Source: Vibrio sp. S17_S38
Lineage (GTDB): Bacteria > Pseudomonadota > Gammaproteobacteria > Enterobacterales > Vibrionaceae
Reading direction: 5' to 3'
DNA length: 64,000 bases
Assembly: GCF_014694375.1 (NCBI RefSeq)
Contig: NZ_JAAUWW010000010.1
Span: 62,001 to 126,000, forward strand
The position numbers and the translations under genes were made by a program. The notes under the pieces were generated by a model. The model worked only from the letters and a program-made list of their open reading frames with translations. It was not told the DNA's origin and searched no databases. Shown one piece after another: positions 1 through 8,233 of the stretch; within the stretch, counting starts at the first letter, position 1, and each line of letters starts with the position of its first letter.

Positions 1-1459
1 CGTTACCCATTTTTTTGGTGGCGATATCGTAAATATAAGCGACAGGTAAATTTGGAGAATTAGTAGCGGTAATGTACAGCTTGCTATCTTTTGTTAGATT
101 GATCGTATCAATTTCGGTACCAACAAGAATTGGCGCTAGCAATTTATTACTATCTTTTCTATCGATAATGGATATTTGACGGGCTTCTTTGATCACTATG
201 TAATCGTCATTGACCCAAAGGTAATTTTGCTGTCCGCCTTCGATTTGACCAGCTTTGCTATCAGTTTCGAAGCCTGTGTCTGAGTTAATAACGAAATCAC
301 TAGTTAAGGTTTTATTGATTGAACCTGTTTCTTGAATTGAATATAAACATTGTTTGTTTCCATCATTACAGGCTTTTTTATCAAAGAAATTACTTAAGAT
401 AAATGTAGGTAAATCTTTATTATTAAAAGAGTTTAATGTTGTTTCACCAATCCAGCCGCCAGAAAATGATTCATCCAGTTCCGCATTATCTTTTAATAAC
501 CCGGTATTTAATAAAGTTAAATCAGAATTATGGACAGTTAAAATTTGGCTAACTCCATTGAGGTTTTTTATTTTATTATCTAATCCGATCAGACCAGAAA
601 CTATACCTGAGTTGATTGCTGGTATTATTACTGTTTTACAAGTTATTTTTTGTTTATTGGTGAGCTTTTCGCTTTCGCAAATTTCTTGACTAAATGATGC
701 TGTTGCCCCTTTATTTGTTTCAATAAGGACATCATTTAAATTTTCACTAGTCGATAGTAGTGTATCACCACTAATTTGATGGATACTTTTCGCTTTTTCA
801 ATCGTTTTATTTTCAATTAATTGTGCTAGGACTTCAGTGATAGATTCACTTGAACTTTCGCTTGTTATTTGTGTAATGGAATCAATAATAGATTCTGTAT
901 TCAACTCAAGGCTATTATAAAATTGTCCACGAGTATAATTTTTAAGGTTAAACGTCTCGCCATCTGAAAATACAAGTAAACCATCACTATTTTCCCCAAC
1001 AAACTCAGGTAATTCTTTTTTATCTGAGATTAAGAAATAATCCCCAGTGTTAATGCTCCCATTTTCAGAGCCTGATGTTTGCACATAGTACCAAACAGGC
1101 TTGCGGTAGGTGTGGGTTATAGGCTCGTGTTGATCAACACTGTCGCCTAGATTTTGATATTGGTAAGTTGATTTATGGTTTTCCGTAACTTCAACTACAA
1201 ACCCACCATCAGAAGTTGGTGTGAATTTATCCACGTCATAATTAGAAAGATCACCAAGTGGAGCACCGTTAGCATCAAAACCAATCAAATGGCTGCCTTG
1301 TCCATTTGATGTTTCAACACGGGCAAGACTTACGGCTTCTACTACTGATGTGAAGGCAAGTGTTTCTAATGGTTCATTGGGTGAGCTGTCACTTGAAGAG
1401 TCATAACAAGCTGAAAGGGATAAACAAAAAAAGGTGGTGGTAAGAAGTTGTTTTATCAT
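1..1459 (-). CDS. Large lipoprotein of unknown function (partial, runs off left edge)
   Basis: The minus strand stays open from an ATG at 1459 to base 1, about 486 codons without a stop, so the C-terminus lies outside the window. The N-terminus is a lipoprotein signal: a short basic start, a hydrophobic run and an L-S-A-C lipobox with Cys18, followed by a Ser/Asp-rich tether. An outer-membrane or periplasmic anchor is therefore likely. The mature part is Ser/Thr/Asn-rich. Towards the truncated end it shows a pattern (L-Y-I-T-A, then A-Y-I-Y-D-I-A-T-K-K) that resembles a beta-propeller blade, but this is weak. I do not recognise the family. It is separated by about 180 bases from manA, which is transcribed towards it on the same strand. 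Confidence 0.8.
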   Translation of the reverse strand, partial: MIKQLLTTTFFCLSLSACYDSSSDSSPNEPLETLAFTSVVEAVSLARVETSNGQGSHLIGFDANGAPLGDLSNYDVDKFTPTSDGGFVVEVTENHKSTYQYQNLGDSVDQHEPITHTYRKPVWYYVQTSGSENGSINTGDYFLISDKKELPEFVGENSDGLLVFSDGETFNLKNYTRGQFYNSLELNTESIIDSITQITSESSSESITEVLAQLIENKTIEKAKSIHQISGDTLLSTSENLNDVLIETNKGATASFSQEICESEKLTNKQKITCKTVIIPAINSGIVSGLIGLDNKIKNLNGVSQILTVHNSDLTLLNTGLLKDNAELDESFSGGWIGETTLNSFNNKDLPTFILSNFFDKKACNDGNKQCLYSIQETGSINKTLTSDFVINSDTGFETDSKAGQIEGGQQNYLWVNDDYIVIKEARQISIIDRKDSNKLLAPILVGTEIDTINLTKDSKLYITATNSPNLPVAYIYDIATKKMGN

Positions 1460-1589
1460 TATGAATCCTAAGTTGAATTGTGTATATATTCTACCACTTG
1501 AATGAATTTTGGCTAGTCAGCATTACTTAGTCATTATGGTTTAGTAAGTATGGTGAAATCATTACGGCAAGTCTGATTAAAGATCAGAC

Positions 1590-1618
1590 AAAGCGCTAAA
1601 TAGCAAATCTAGCGCTTT
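1590..1618 (-). terminator. Hairpin downstream of manA
   Basis: A 9-bp perfect stem (1590-1598 with 1610-1618) and an 11-base loop lie 22 bases past the manA stop. The T-tract on the minus strand is weak, so efficiency is uncertain. Confidence 0.45.
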
Positions 1619-1640
1619 AGATGTTGTGTTTTAATTGCGA

Positions 1641-2828
1641 TTAATTATAAGCTCGGGCAAAAGTTCCGGTACTTTCGACTTGGTATTGGTGGGTACTCAA
1701 TGGAATGAAAGCTGATTGACCTTTGGTAATACAAAGCATATTGCCAGATTGATGGCGTAATGTGACATCTTGATCGATAGCGAAAATAATTTCAGCGCTC
1801 TCACAGGTGATGTTGCTATCTCCGTGATAAACACTGAATTTAAAATCGTCAACTGGAATAGGGTAATGCTTAGCATTGTCTTTAATAATTGGTGTGAGTA
1901 AGAGATCTTCACTTGGTTTTGGTTCACATAAAGTATTAGCGACCAATTCTGGGACATCAATATATTTGGGGGTTAAGCCCGCGCGAAGAACATTATCTGA
2001 ATTTGCCATAATTTCTAGCCCTGTGCCTTTTAAGTATGCATGTGGTGTGCAAGCATAAAGAAACATCGCTTCTCCAGGTCGGAGCGTAATGACATGCAGC
2101 ATTAGTGGCGCAAATAAACCGACATCACCCGGATATTGCTCGGCCAATTCAAGAATTAATGCAGCAGTGGTACATTGCGTATTTTTTTCTACATGCGCCA
2201 TTAGCTCGTTAAGTGCAGAGGTTTTACGACTGCCTTCAAGTGACAAAATAGCTTCAAAAAATGCGCTTAATCCTTCAGGTGTTTGGTTTGCTTTAAGCGC
2301 AGCAACGTCTTGTTGTAATACTTCAATGCCAATCTTTTCAAAAGGTTTAATGATAGCGGAATAATCACGAAAGCCATTCATTGCTTGATAAGTGGTTAAA
2401 GCATAAACAAGCTCAGGTTTGTGGTTTGGATCTTTGTAATTACGGTTAGCCGCTTTAATGTCAATTCCTGCTTTGTTTTCTTTATCAAAACCAATTTCAG
2501 AGGCTTGTTTACTTGGGTGAACTTGAATTGATAACGCTTGCGCCGCCGCCAATACTTTAAATAAGTAAGGAAGTTCATTAAATGTTTGAGTCGTTTCTTC
2601 TCCTAAAATAGTATTTTTATTCTGGTTGATGAGGTCATCCAAGCGGGTTGATTTTCCGTCTAATTCAATGTGGGAGCAACCATTTGGGTGAGCGCCCATC
2701 CAAATTTCAGCTTGTGGTTTATGGTTTGGATTCGGGATATCAAAAAGCTGATTGATGGAGGTTGTGCTTCCCCATGCATAGTCTTGAATTACATTTTGCA
2801 TAAGGAAAAAAGGGGGAAGTTGTTTCAT
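1641..2828 (-). CDS. manA: Mannose-6-phosphate isomerase, class I
   Basis: This enzyme interconverts mannose-6-phosphate and fructose-6-phosphate in the cytoplasm, feeding imported mannose into glycolysis. The 395-residue length fits type I PMI. The zinc-site signature is visible: Gln102 and His104 in S-I-Q-V-H-P, Glu139 in H-K-P-E-L, and a later histidine in T-P-H-A-Y-L-K-G. The N-terminal Y-A-W-G-S and the E-I-W-M-G-A-H-P motif are typical of the family. It lies downstream of the EIIABC gene on the same strand, 191 bases apart. That pairing suggests the PTS transporter carries mannose. A hairpin sits between the two genes, so manA may be transcribed partly from its own promoter. Confidence 0.95.
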   Translation of the reverse strand: MKQLPPFFLMQNVIQDYAWGSTTSINQLFDIPNPNHKPQAEIWMGAHPNGCSHIELDGKSTRLDDLINQNKNTILGEETTQTFNELPYLFKVLAAAQALSIQVHPSKQASEIGFDKENKAGIDIKAANRNYKDPNHKPELVYALTTYQAMNGFRDYSAIIKPFEKIGIEVLQQDVAALKANQTPEGLSAFFEAILSLEGSRKTSALNELMAHVEKNTQCTTAALILELAEQYPGDVGLFAPLMLHVITLRPGEAMFLYACTPHAYLKGTGLEIMANSDNVLRAGLTPKYIDVPELVANTLCEPKPSEDLLLTPIIKDNAKHYPIPVDDFKFSVYHGDSNITCESAEIIFAIDQDVTLRHQSGNMLCITKGQSAFIPLSTHQYQVESTGTFARAYN

Positions 2829-2952
2829 GAGAAAACCTTACTTTTCGGTTGAGTGTTGTTAATTTGATAAATGCTTTAATCAGATAATTGTTTTAATAGA
2901 ATAACAATTTTAATTGGATGAATTTAAAATTATACGCTAGCTAAAAAACTAG

Positions 2953-2987
2953 AATGAGCAGATAACGGGAATCATTATCTGCTCATT
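2953..2987 (-). terminator. Perfect 13-bp hairpin between EIIABC gene and manA
   Basis: Bases 2953-2965 pair perfectly with 2975-2987 around a 9-base loop, 33 bases after the EIIABC stop. On the minus strand a run of six T follows four bases later. It may be a terminator or an mRNA-stabilising hairpin that sets the ratio of transporter to isomerase. Confidence 0.6.
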
Positions 2988-3019
2988 TTTACATTGATGC
3001 TTTATCTAGCGTCAATATG

Positions 3020-4918
3020 TTATGCAGCTACTGCTTTTAAAGCGCGATTTTTGCGCATTTTTTTTAAAGTTACACACACAATAGCGGTTACGATTGCCCC
3101 TGTCGCCATACAGATTAATGCCATGACGGGTTTATTCATTGCGCCGAGTAAAGCAACTACGGGGCCACCGTGAGCAACACTATTGGTGATGCCAAAGGAG
3201 AACGCCATAACGGCACCAACCATTGAGCCAATAACGTTAGCAGGAATAACCGATAATGGATCTTGCGCCGCAAATGGAATAGCGCCTTCAGAAATACCCA
3301 CTAAACCCATTGCGCCGGCTGCTTTGCCCGTTTCGATTTCACTTGCTTCAAATATATCTAGTTTGCGACCAATCACGGTGGCGAAAGCCATGCCAAGTGG
3401 AGCAATTGGAATCGCAACGGCCATCGCGCCCATAAATTGAGTTTGACCATTTGCAATCATACCGACAGAGAATAGGAATGCCACTTTATTAAATGGACCA
3501 CCCATATCAAAGCCCGCCATGCCGCCAAGGACAATACCAAGCAGAACTACGTTACCAGTGCTCATTTCAGTTAGAACGGCGTTTAACCACTGCATCAGAT
3601 CTGCAATTGGTGCGCCAATAACAAAGATGAATAGTGAAGCAATAAAGACAGTACCTAAGATTGGCGCAATCATTATAGGTACAAGTGGGGCAACCATTTT
3701 GTGGTAATCACGTGTTGCGATAAAGCGTACAAAATAGCCAACTAAGAGACCGGCGATAATAGCGCCAATAAAACCAGTACCTGCATCCGCATCGTAGAAA
3801 GAACCATTGTTCGCAATCCAACCCCCAATAAAACCAGGTGCAAGTGCGGCGCGATCACCGATAGCAAAAGCAATGTAGCCAGCCAGAATAGGGATCATTA
3901 GAGTAAAGGCTACGACACCCACATTGAGAACTTGGTTCCACAAGCTGCCTTCAGGTATTTGCATGCCATTTGGCGTTGGCTGCCCACCAAGTGCAAGCGA
4001 TAGGGCAATCATCAAACCACCAGTTACTACAAATGGGATCATATGTGATACACCATTCATCAAGTAACGATAAAGATTTGAACGACCAGAGGTTGCAGCG
4101 GATTTATCGTCTTTTGAATGGCTTGCATCTGCTTGATAAGGCGATGCATCTAATGCTTGTTGGATAACGCCTTTACCATTACTGATAGGGGCTTTCACAC
4201 TGGTTTGGACTAATTTCTTACCGTTAAATCGCGTCATGTCTACTTGTTTGTCACAGCTAACAATAACTGCAACTGCACGTTCAATTTCTTCTGCGGTAGG
4301 TGCATTTTTCACACCAATTGAACCATTGGTTTCGACTTTAATCTTGTAACCCATCTCGGCGGCCGCTTTTTCTAAGCCTTCGGCGGCTAAGTAAGTATGG
4401 GCAATACCAGCAGGGCAACCCGTTACGCCAATAAGAAAGCCTTTATCTGCCACTACGGTGTTCTCGACTTCTTTCTTCTGCAGTAAAAGATCAAGTGCAG
4501 CTTTTGGTGATTCAGCTTGCATGAAGGCTTGAATAAAACCATCTTCGATTAATTTAGAAGACAGCTCTGCTAATACTTCAATGTGATGATCAGCGCCGCC
4601 ATCTGGTGATGCGATCATGAAAAATAGTGTAGAAGCTTCTCCATCTTCTGCGCCATACTCAATCCCATTTCGGCTGATACCAATTGCTACAGCAGGTTGA
4701 GCTACTGCGGCACTTTTTGCATGTGGTATCGCTATGCCTTCTTCAAACCCTGTGTTTCCAATCTCTTCACGAGCATAAATATCTTGTAAGAATTGGTCAC
4801 GGTTATTAAGTTTGCCTTGAGCATCTAATACATCAACCATTTCATTAAAGACTTCATCTTTAGTAGTGGCTTTTAGATTCAAGCGGATCAGGTTTTCATT
4901 AATCAGCTGTGTAATCAT
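3020..4918 (-). CDS. PTS fructose/mannose-type EIIABC transporter
   Basis: A 632-residue fused sugar transporter of the fructose PTS superfamily. The order is EIIA (about 1-145, phospho-His66 in I-P-H-A-K), EIIB (about 160-255, phospho-Cys168 in V-T-G-C-P-A-G) and membrane EIIC (about 280-620, with the F-D-M-G-G-P-F-N-K and I-S-E-G-A-I-P-F loops). It phosphorylates its sugar during import using phosphate from HPr. The adjacent manA points to mannose as substrate, and from memory the layout resembles the mannose-type PTS locus with a divergent araC gene in Vibrio cholerae. It is divergent from the AraC gene at 5157. The shared 238-base intergenic region carries a CRP site. Substrate assignment is inference. 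Confidence 0.9.
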   Translation of the reverse strand: MITQLINENLIRLNLKATTKDEVFNEMVDVLDAQGKLNNRDQFLQDIYAREEIGNTGFEEGIAIPHAKSAAVAQPAVAIGISRNGIEYGAEDGEASTLFFMIASPDGGADHHIEVLAELSSKLIEDGFIQAFMQAESPKAALDLLLQKKEVENTVVADKGFLIGVTGCPAGIAHTYLAAEGLEKAAAEMGYKIKVETNGSIGVKNAPTAEEIERAVAVIVSCDKQVDMTRFNGKKLVQTSVKAPISNGKGVIQQALDASPYQADASHSKDDKSAATSGRSNLYRYLMNGVSHMIPFVVTGGLMIALSLALGGQPTPNGMQIPEGSLWNQVLNVGVVAFTLMIPILAGYIAFAIGDRAALAPGFIGGWIANNGSFYDADAGTGFIGAIIAGLLVGYFVRFIATRDYHKMVAPLVPIMIAPILGTVFIASLFIFVIGAPIADLMQWLNAVLTEMSTGNVVLLGIVLGGMAGFDMGGPFNKVAFLFSVGMIANGQTQFMGAMAVAIPIAPLGMAFATVIGRKLDIFEASEIETGKAAGAMGLVGISEGAIPFAAQDPLSVIPANVIGSMVGAVMAFSFGITNSVAHGGPVVALLGAMNKPVMALICMATGAIVTAIVCVTLKKMRKNRALKAVAA

Positions 4919-5021
4919 TATCGTACCTATATATGTATTGTTATTTTAAGTTATAGGTTAATTGTTGGATATTTTGTTGTTTTAAAATAGTGTACATTGA
5001 AACCATTTACTGGATTATTGT

Positions 5022-5059
5022 AACCTAAGTTGTGCTTTGTGACCGCGATCACTTAGGTT
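5022..5059. promoter_or_regulatory. CRP site nested in a 9-bp inverted repeat, PTS/araC intergenic
   Basis: The core TGTGA-N6-TCACT at 5038-5053 differs from the CRP consensus TGTGA-N6-TCACA at one base. It sits between two perfect 9-bp inverted arms, 5022-5030 and 5051-5059; the right arm overlaps the CRP half-site. The position between two divergent genes suits carbon-catabolite control of the PTS operon. The arms are a candidate operator for the adjacent AraC-type regulator, which is inference. Confidence 0.7.
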
Positions 5060-5156
5060 GTCATCTGGTCGATATATTCAGTAATTACTAGAGACCACAA
5101 TAGTTAATAGAGAGTTAAAGATACTTAACTATTTAAAATTAAAGTGGAAAATCGTA

Positions 5157-6008
5157 ATGACTCAAGTTTTTATTAATGTTTTAGAAGGTGTGTTATCAGA
5201 AAGGGAGTATTTTAATCGAGTCTGGTTTGCCAGTGATCACACCACGCCGCCACCTTTTAGCTATCAGGTGAACTTTCCTCGTATGGAGTTTGTTATCAAG
5301 GGGGAATATATTAATAAAATTGAAGACCCTGAATTTGGTATTACTGAAGTTAAAGTACTACCGGGCGATATTTTATATATACCGCCCAATAGTTGGAATA
5401 AGCCTGAATGGGACACGGATTGTAGTGTGTTGAGCCTGTTATTTGGTAAGAGACAATTAGGCTTTAGTTTGGTGGAAAAACGCAAAAATGAAGCGACATT
5501 TTTTGATGTCCAAAAGCACAGTGTGCAGACGCGTACAGGCCACGCTTTAGACCATATTTTGAATGGGTTAAATACTCTAGCCAAAGAAAAGACTCAACAT
5601 CCTACCGGTGGACATTTATTGATGGCTTTGATGAGTTATTGCCATGGCATGTTGTTGTCGCCAGAAAGCTCAACTCAAGGTCGTAGTGAAGATTTATACC
5701 AAGGCATTTGCATTTATATCCAAGAAAATTTTCATCGTGATATTACTCGCGACAGTATTGCCAGTCGTTTTAATGTCAGTCCAAACCATCTGTCACGCTT
5801 ATTTCGCCAACAAGGCCATATGCGGTTAGCCGATTACATTACGTGGGTGAGATTAGAGCGGGCGAAGTTTATGTTAACCCGTTATACCTTTAGATTGAGT
5901 GAAGTGGCATTGCGTTGTGGCTTTAATGATGTGAATTATTTTTATCGAGTATTTAAAAATAAGTTAGGTCGAACACCAAGTGAATTTAGAGCTATGCACG
6001 GTGGGTGA
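5157..6008 (+). CDS. AraC-family transcriptional regulator of the PTS locus
   Basis: A 283-residue protein with an N-terminal cupin-like sensing domain (about 20-110, including the P-G-D-I-L-Y-I-P-P turn) and a C-terminal double helix-turn-helix of AraC/XylS type (about 180-280). The last part carries the typical A-L-R-C-G-F-N-D-V-N-Y-F-Y-R-V-F-K and G-R-T-P-S-E-F-R signatures. It is transcribed away from the EIIABC gene, sharing a control region with a CRP site. It probably activates the PTS/manA genes in response to the sugar or its phosphate. The ATG at 5157 is preceded by GTGGA about nine bases upstream. Confidence 0.9.
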   Translation: MTQVFINVLEGVLSEREYFNRVWFASDHTTPPPFSYQVNFPRMEFVIKGEYINKIEDPEFGITEVKVLPGDILYIPPNSWNKPEWDTDCSVLSLLFGKRQLGFSLVEKRKNEATFFDVQKHSVQTRTGHALDHILNGLNTLAKEKTQHPTGGHLLMALMSYCHGMLLSPESSTQGRSEDLYQGICIYIQENFHRDITRDSIASRFNVSPNHLSRLFRQQGHMRLADYITWVRLERAKFMLTRYTFRLSEVALRCGFNDVNYFYRVFKNKLGRTPSEFRAMHGG

Positions 6009-6072
6009 TTGGTTGTACAGAGCGGTATAATTGTTCTTAAAGATCAATATGATTGGTATTATTTGGGTATCA

Positions 6073-6885
6073 TCAAACTTTTGGCATCATTAAACAAGTC
6101 AAAATGGCATGTAATTCATTGGAGGTATGATGCTCGCTAACAAATTGGTTCACCTCTAATGAAAGTAAACTGACCGCCAAATGACGAACTGCGTACATAG
6201 TATTTTTGCTGCTTTCTTTGGGTAGTAATAAAGCAATAATGTGGGTGACGGGACCATGAGATGATTGCCAATCAATAGGGTTATTAGAGGTTAGGCAAAT
6301 TAGTTGAGGTTGATTGACATACTCGGTCATTATATGTGGGAGAGCAATACCGCCTTTCATTCCAGTGGACGATGATTGTTCACGCCGATTGAGCTGTTCC
6401 GCTATGACTTTATAATTTTCAATTGATGAAATTTTAGCAACTTGTTGGAGAATATAAGCTTTTTCTGCTGCTGATTCATTTTCAGAAGGGTGCATTAATC
6501 GATAAAGGCGAATGAAAGCATCAAATTGTTTTTGAATCGTGACATGGTGAAATTCAAAATGACTGAGATGTAAATGTTGTGTGTCCTGGCTGGTTGGCGT
6601 GATCCTTTTATCCAGTAAAAAACAATCTTTGTGAAGATAGATTCGAAGTATGGCGGCGTAGCTTGCCGCATGTTCACCAGTGAGAACGATCTGGCATAAA
6701 TCAAAAGGTTGAAATGCAAAGGTTAACGCGCTCAAATATTTTTGAACATTAACTCGTTGTAAAGTTTGTACTTTAATTAATTCAGCATAGCCTTTAAATC
6801 CTCGAACTTGGTGATGGACACCTTTAATTAACCAAGCCGGTAATCCAGCTTGGCCTAAATAGAAGGTAACTCGTACCGTTGACAT
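6073..6885 (-). CDS. HPr-like / EIIA(fructose-type) fusion protein
   Basis: A 270-residue soluble PTS protein. The C-terminal half (about 120-270) is a fructose/nitrogen-type EIIA domain with phospho-His184 in G-G-I-A-L-P-H. The N-terminal 90 residues align by pattern with HPr (G-L-P-A-W start, R-V-N-V-Q-K-Y-L-S-A-L middle, then a beta-alpha ending). However, the position of the phosphorylatable His of HPr (G-L-H-x-R-P) is occupied by G-L-P-A-W. The HPr-like part therefore probably cannot accept phosphate from EI and may be regulatory or a docking module. It follows the stand-alone EIIB gene by 9 bases. No EIIC gene accompanies them. The HPr resemblance is my own pattern match and should be tested by profile search. 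Confidence 0.75.
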   Translation of the reverse strand: MSTVRVTFYLGQAGLPAWLIKGVHHQVRGFKGYAELIKVQTLQRVNVQKYLSALTFAFQPFDLCQIVLTGEHAASYAAILRIYLHKDCFLLDKRITPTSQDTQHLHLSHFEFHHVTIQKQFDAFIRLYRLMHPSENESAAEKAYILQQVAKISSIENYKVIAEQLNRREQSSSTGMKGGIALPHIMTEYVNQPQLICLTSNNPIDWQSSHGPVTHIIALLLPKESSKNTMYAVRHLAVSLLSLEVNQFVSEHHTSNELHAILTCLMMPKV

Positions 6886-6894
6886 TATAATGAA

Positions 6895-7212
6895 CTAACT
6901 TGATTTAAGAGATAGCGTTAAGCATCGTTTGATCACACTATCTGGATTGGTTAGTACATCTTCAATGGTTGAATTGAGCACAAGGCATTGCTCGAATCGT
7001 TCGGCTTGTTCAATCATAATATCAGAGGCAATGAGCGCAATATCCGCTTTGCTAATATCTTGGTAGCTAAGCTTGTTTTCAATACCCATTGCACCTTGGG
7101 TTTCTACTTGTATGTTAACGCTCAAATTCGCGGCGGATTTTACTAATGCTTCAGCTGCCATATAAGTATGGGCGATGCCCGTTGGACATGCGGTTACTGC
7201 CACAATCTTCAC
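6895..7212 (-). CDS. Stand-alone PTS fructose-type EIIB
   Basis: A 105-residue protein made of one EIIB(fru) domain with active Cys9 in V-T-A-C-P-T-G-I-A-H-T-Y and the later V-E-T-Q-G-A-M-G motif. It would carry phosphate from an EIIA to a sugar-specific EIIC. It sits between the HAD phosphatase gene (58 bases upstream) and the HPr-like/EIIA gene (9 bases downstream), apparently in one operon. No cognate EIIC is in the window. It may serve the nearby EIIABC permease, an EIIC elsewhere, or act in regulation. Confidence 0.85.
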   Translation of the reverse strand: MKIVAVTACPTGIAHTYMAAEALVKSAANLSVNIQVETQGAMGIENKLSYQDISKADIALIASDIMIEQAERFEQCLVLNSTIEDVLTNPDSVIKRCLTLSLKSS

Positions 7213-7270
7213 GTGGTTTCCTTTTCCATTAATGTTTGTTTAATGAGTTTTTTGATTAATGTAGAGTTAA

Positions 7271-8095
7271 TCATTTGATGTTTAGAACGAACTTTTCAAT
7301 CACTTGTGCGACACCACTATTATTATTGGTGTCGGTGATATAGTCGGCAATTGCTTTGGTTTCTTCGGTCGCATTTCCCATTGCAACACCCAAGCCTGCA
7401 TAAGTTAGCATGTGGTGATCATTACCAGCATCACCCATTGTGATGACTTCTTCTCGTTTAATGCCTAAATGTTGAGCTAAGCATTCAACACCAGCACCTT
7501 TATCACTTGTTTTGTGCATAAATTCTAAAAAGAAAGGTGAGCTGCGAACGATAGTATATTTTTCATTAAGCATGGCTGGCAGTTGCTCAATTGCTTTGGT
7601 TAATAATGGCTCTTCTTCAACCATCATTACTTTCAAGATAGCTTCGTCATCGCTTAATTCAGAGAAAGGTATTTCGGTTAATGAAATATTATTGATATTG
7701 CATTCATGGGTGGTGTATTTGTTATTTTTAGGCGTAATTAAACCATCTTTTAATGAAAATGCGTGCACGTTAACACTTAATTTTTCCGCCCAATCTGCAA
7801 TTAATTTGGCATCAGAACCGGTTAGGATCTCTTGACGAATCGCCGTTTTACTTGCTGCCGTTTGTACCATTGAGCCGTTGTAGCTGATCACGTAATCATC
7901 ATCCGTGTTCATTTCTAGTTGATCTAAAGCTGAAAGCATACCAGCCAAAGGGCGACCAGAAGCCAATACGACTTTTACGCCCATTGCACGAGCTTGGGTG
8001 ATCGCTTGTTTATTGTGCGAGGTAATTTGGTGGTCAGTGTTGAGTAAGGTTCCATCCATATCAATTGCGATCAATTTGTACATGCTTTTTCCCAT
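7271..8095 (-). CDS. Cof/YidA-type HAD-IIB sugar-phosphate phosphatase
   Basis: A 274-residue cytoplasmic phosphatase of the Cof subfamily. HAD motif I is the D-M-D-G-T pair near residue 14, motif II is V-L-A-S-G-R-P, and the C-terminal G-D-A-G-N-D-H-H-M motif binds magnesium. An IIB-type cap lies between about 90 and 185. Substrates of this family are sugar phosphates and nucleotide-like phosphates. Its place upstream of PTS genes suggests detoxification or turnover of a phosphosugar. The ATG at 8095 has AGGAAA eight bases upstream; a second ATG at 8083 is possible. Confidence 0.88.
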   Translation of the reverse strand: MGKSMYKLIAIDMDGTLLNTDHQITSHNKQAITQARAMGVKVVLASGRPLAGMLSALDQLEMNTDDDYVISYNGSMVQTAASKTAIRQEILTGSDAKLIADWAEKLSVNVHAFSLKDGLITPKNNKYTTHECNINNISLTEIPFSELSDDEAILKVMMVEEEPLLTKAIEQLPAMLNEKYTIVRSSPFFLEFMHKTSDKGAGVECLAQHLGIKREEVITMGDAGNDHHMLTYAGLGVAMGNATEETKAIADYITDTNNNSGVAQVIEKFVLNIK

Positions 8096-8233
8096 TAATT
8101 TTTCCTATCAACTAGGAGTGAACAATAAAAACTAATGGCATCTTAACGACATGGCTTTCAGTACACAAATGTTAAAGTGAAACATAAATGGAAATAATAC
8201 TTAATGAGTTGATTGCCGGTCGCTAGGTAAAAA

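Noticed and set aside
354..689. 111-residue plus-strand ORF
   Set aside because: It is antisense to the long open lipoprotein frame, has no SD and no recognisable domain.
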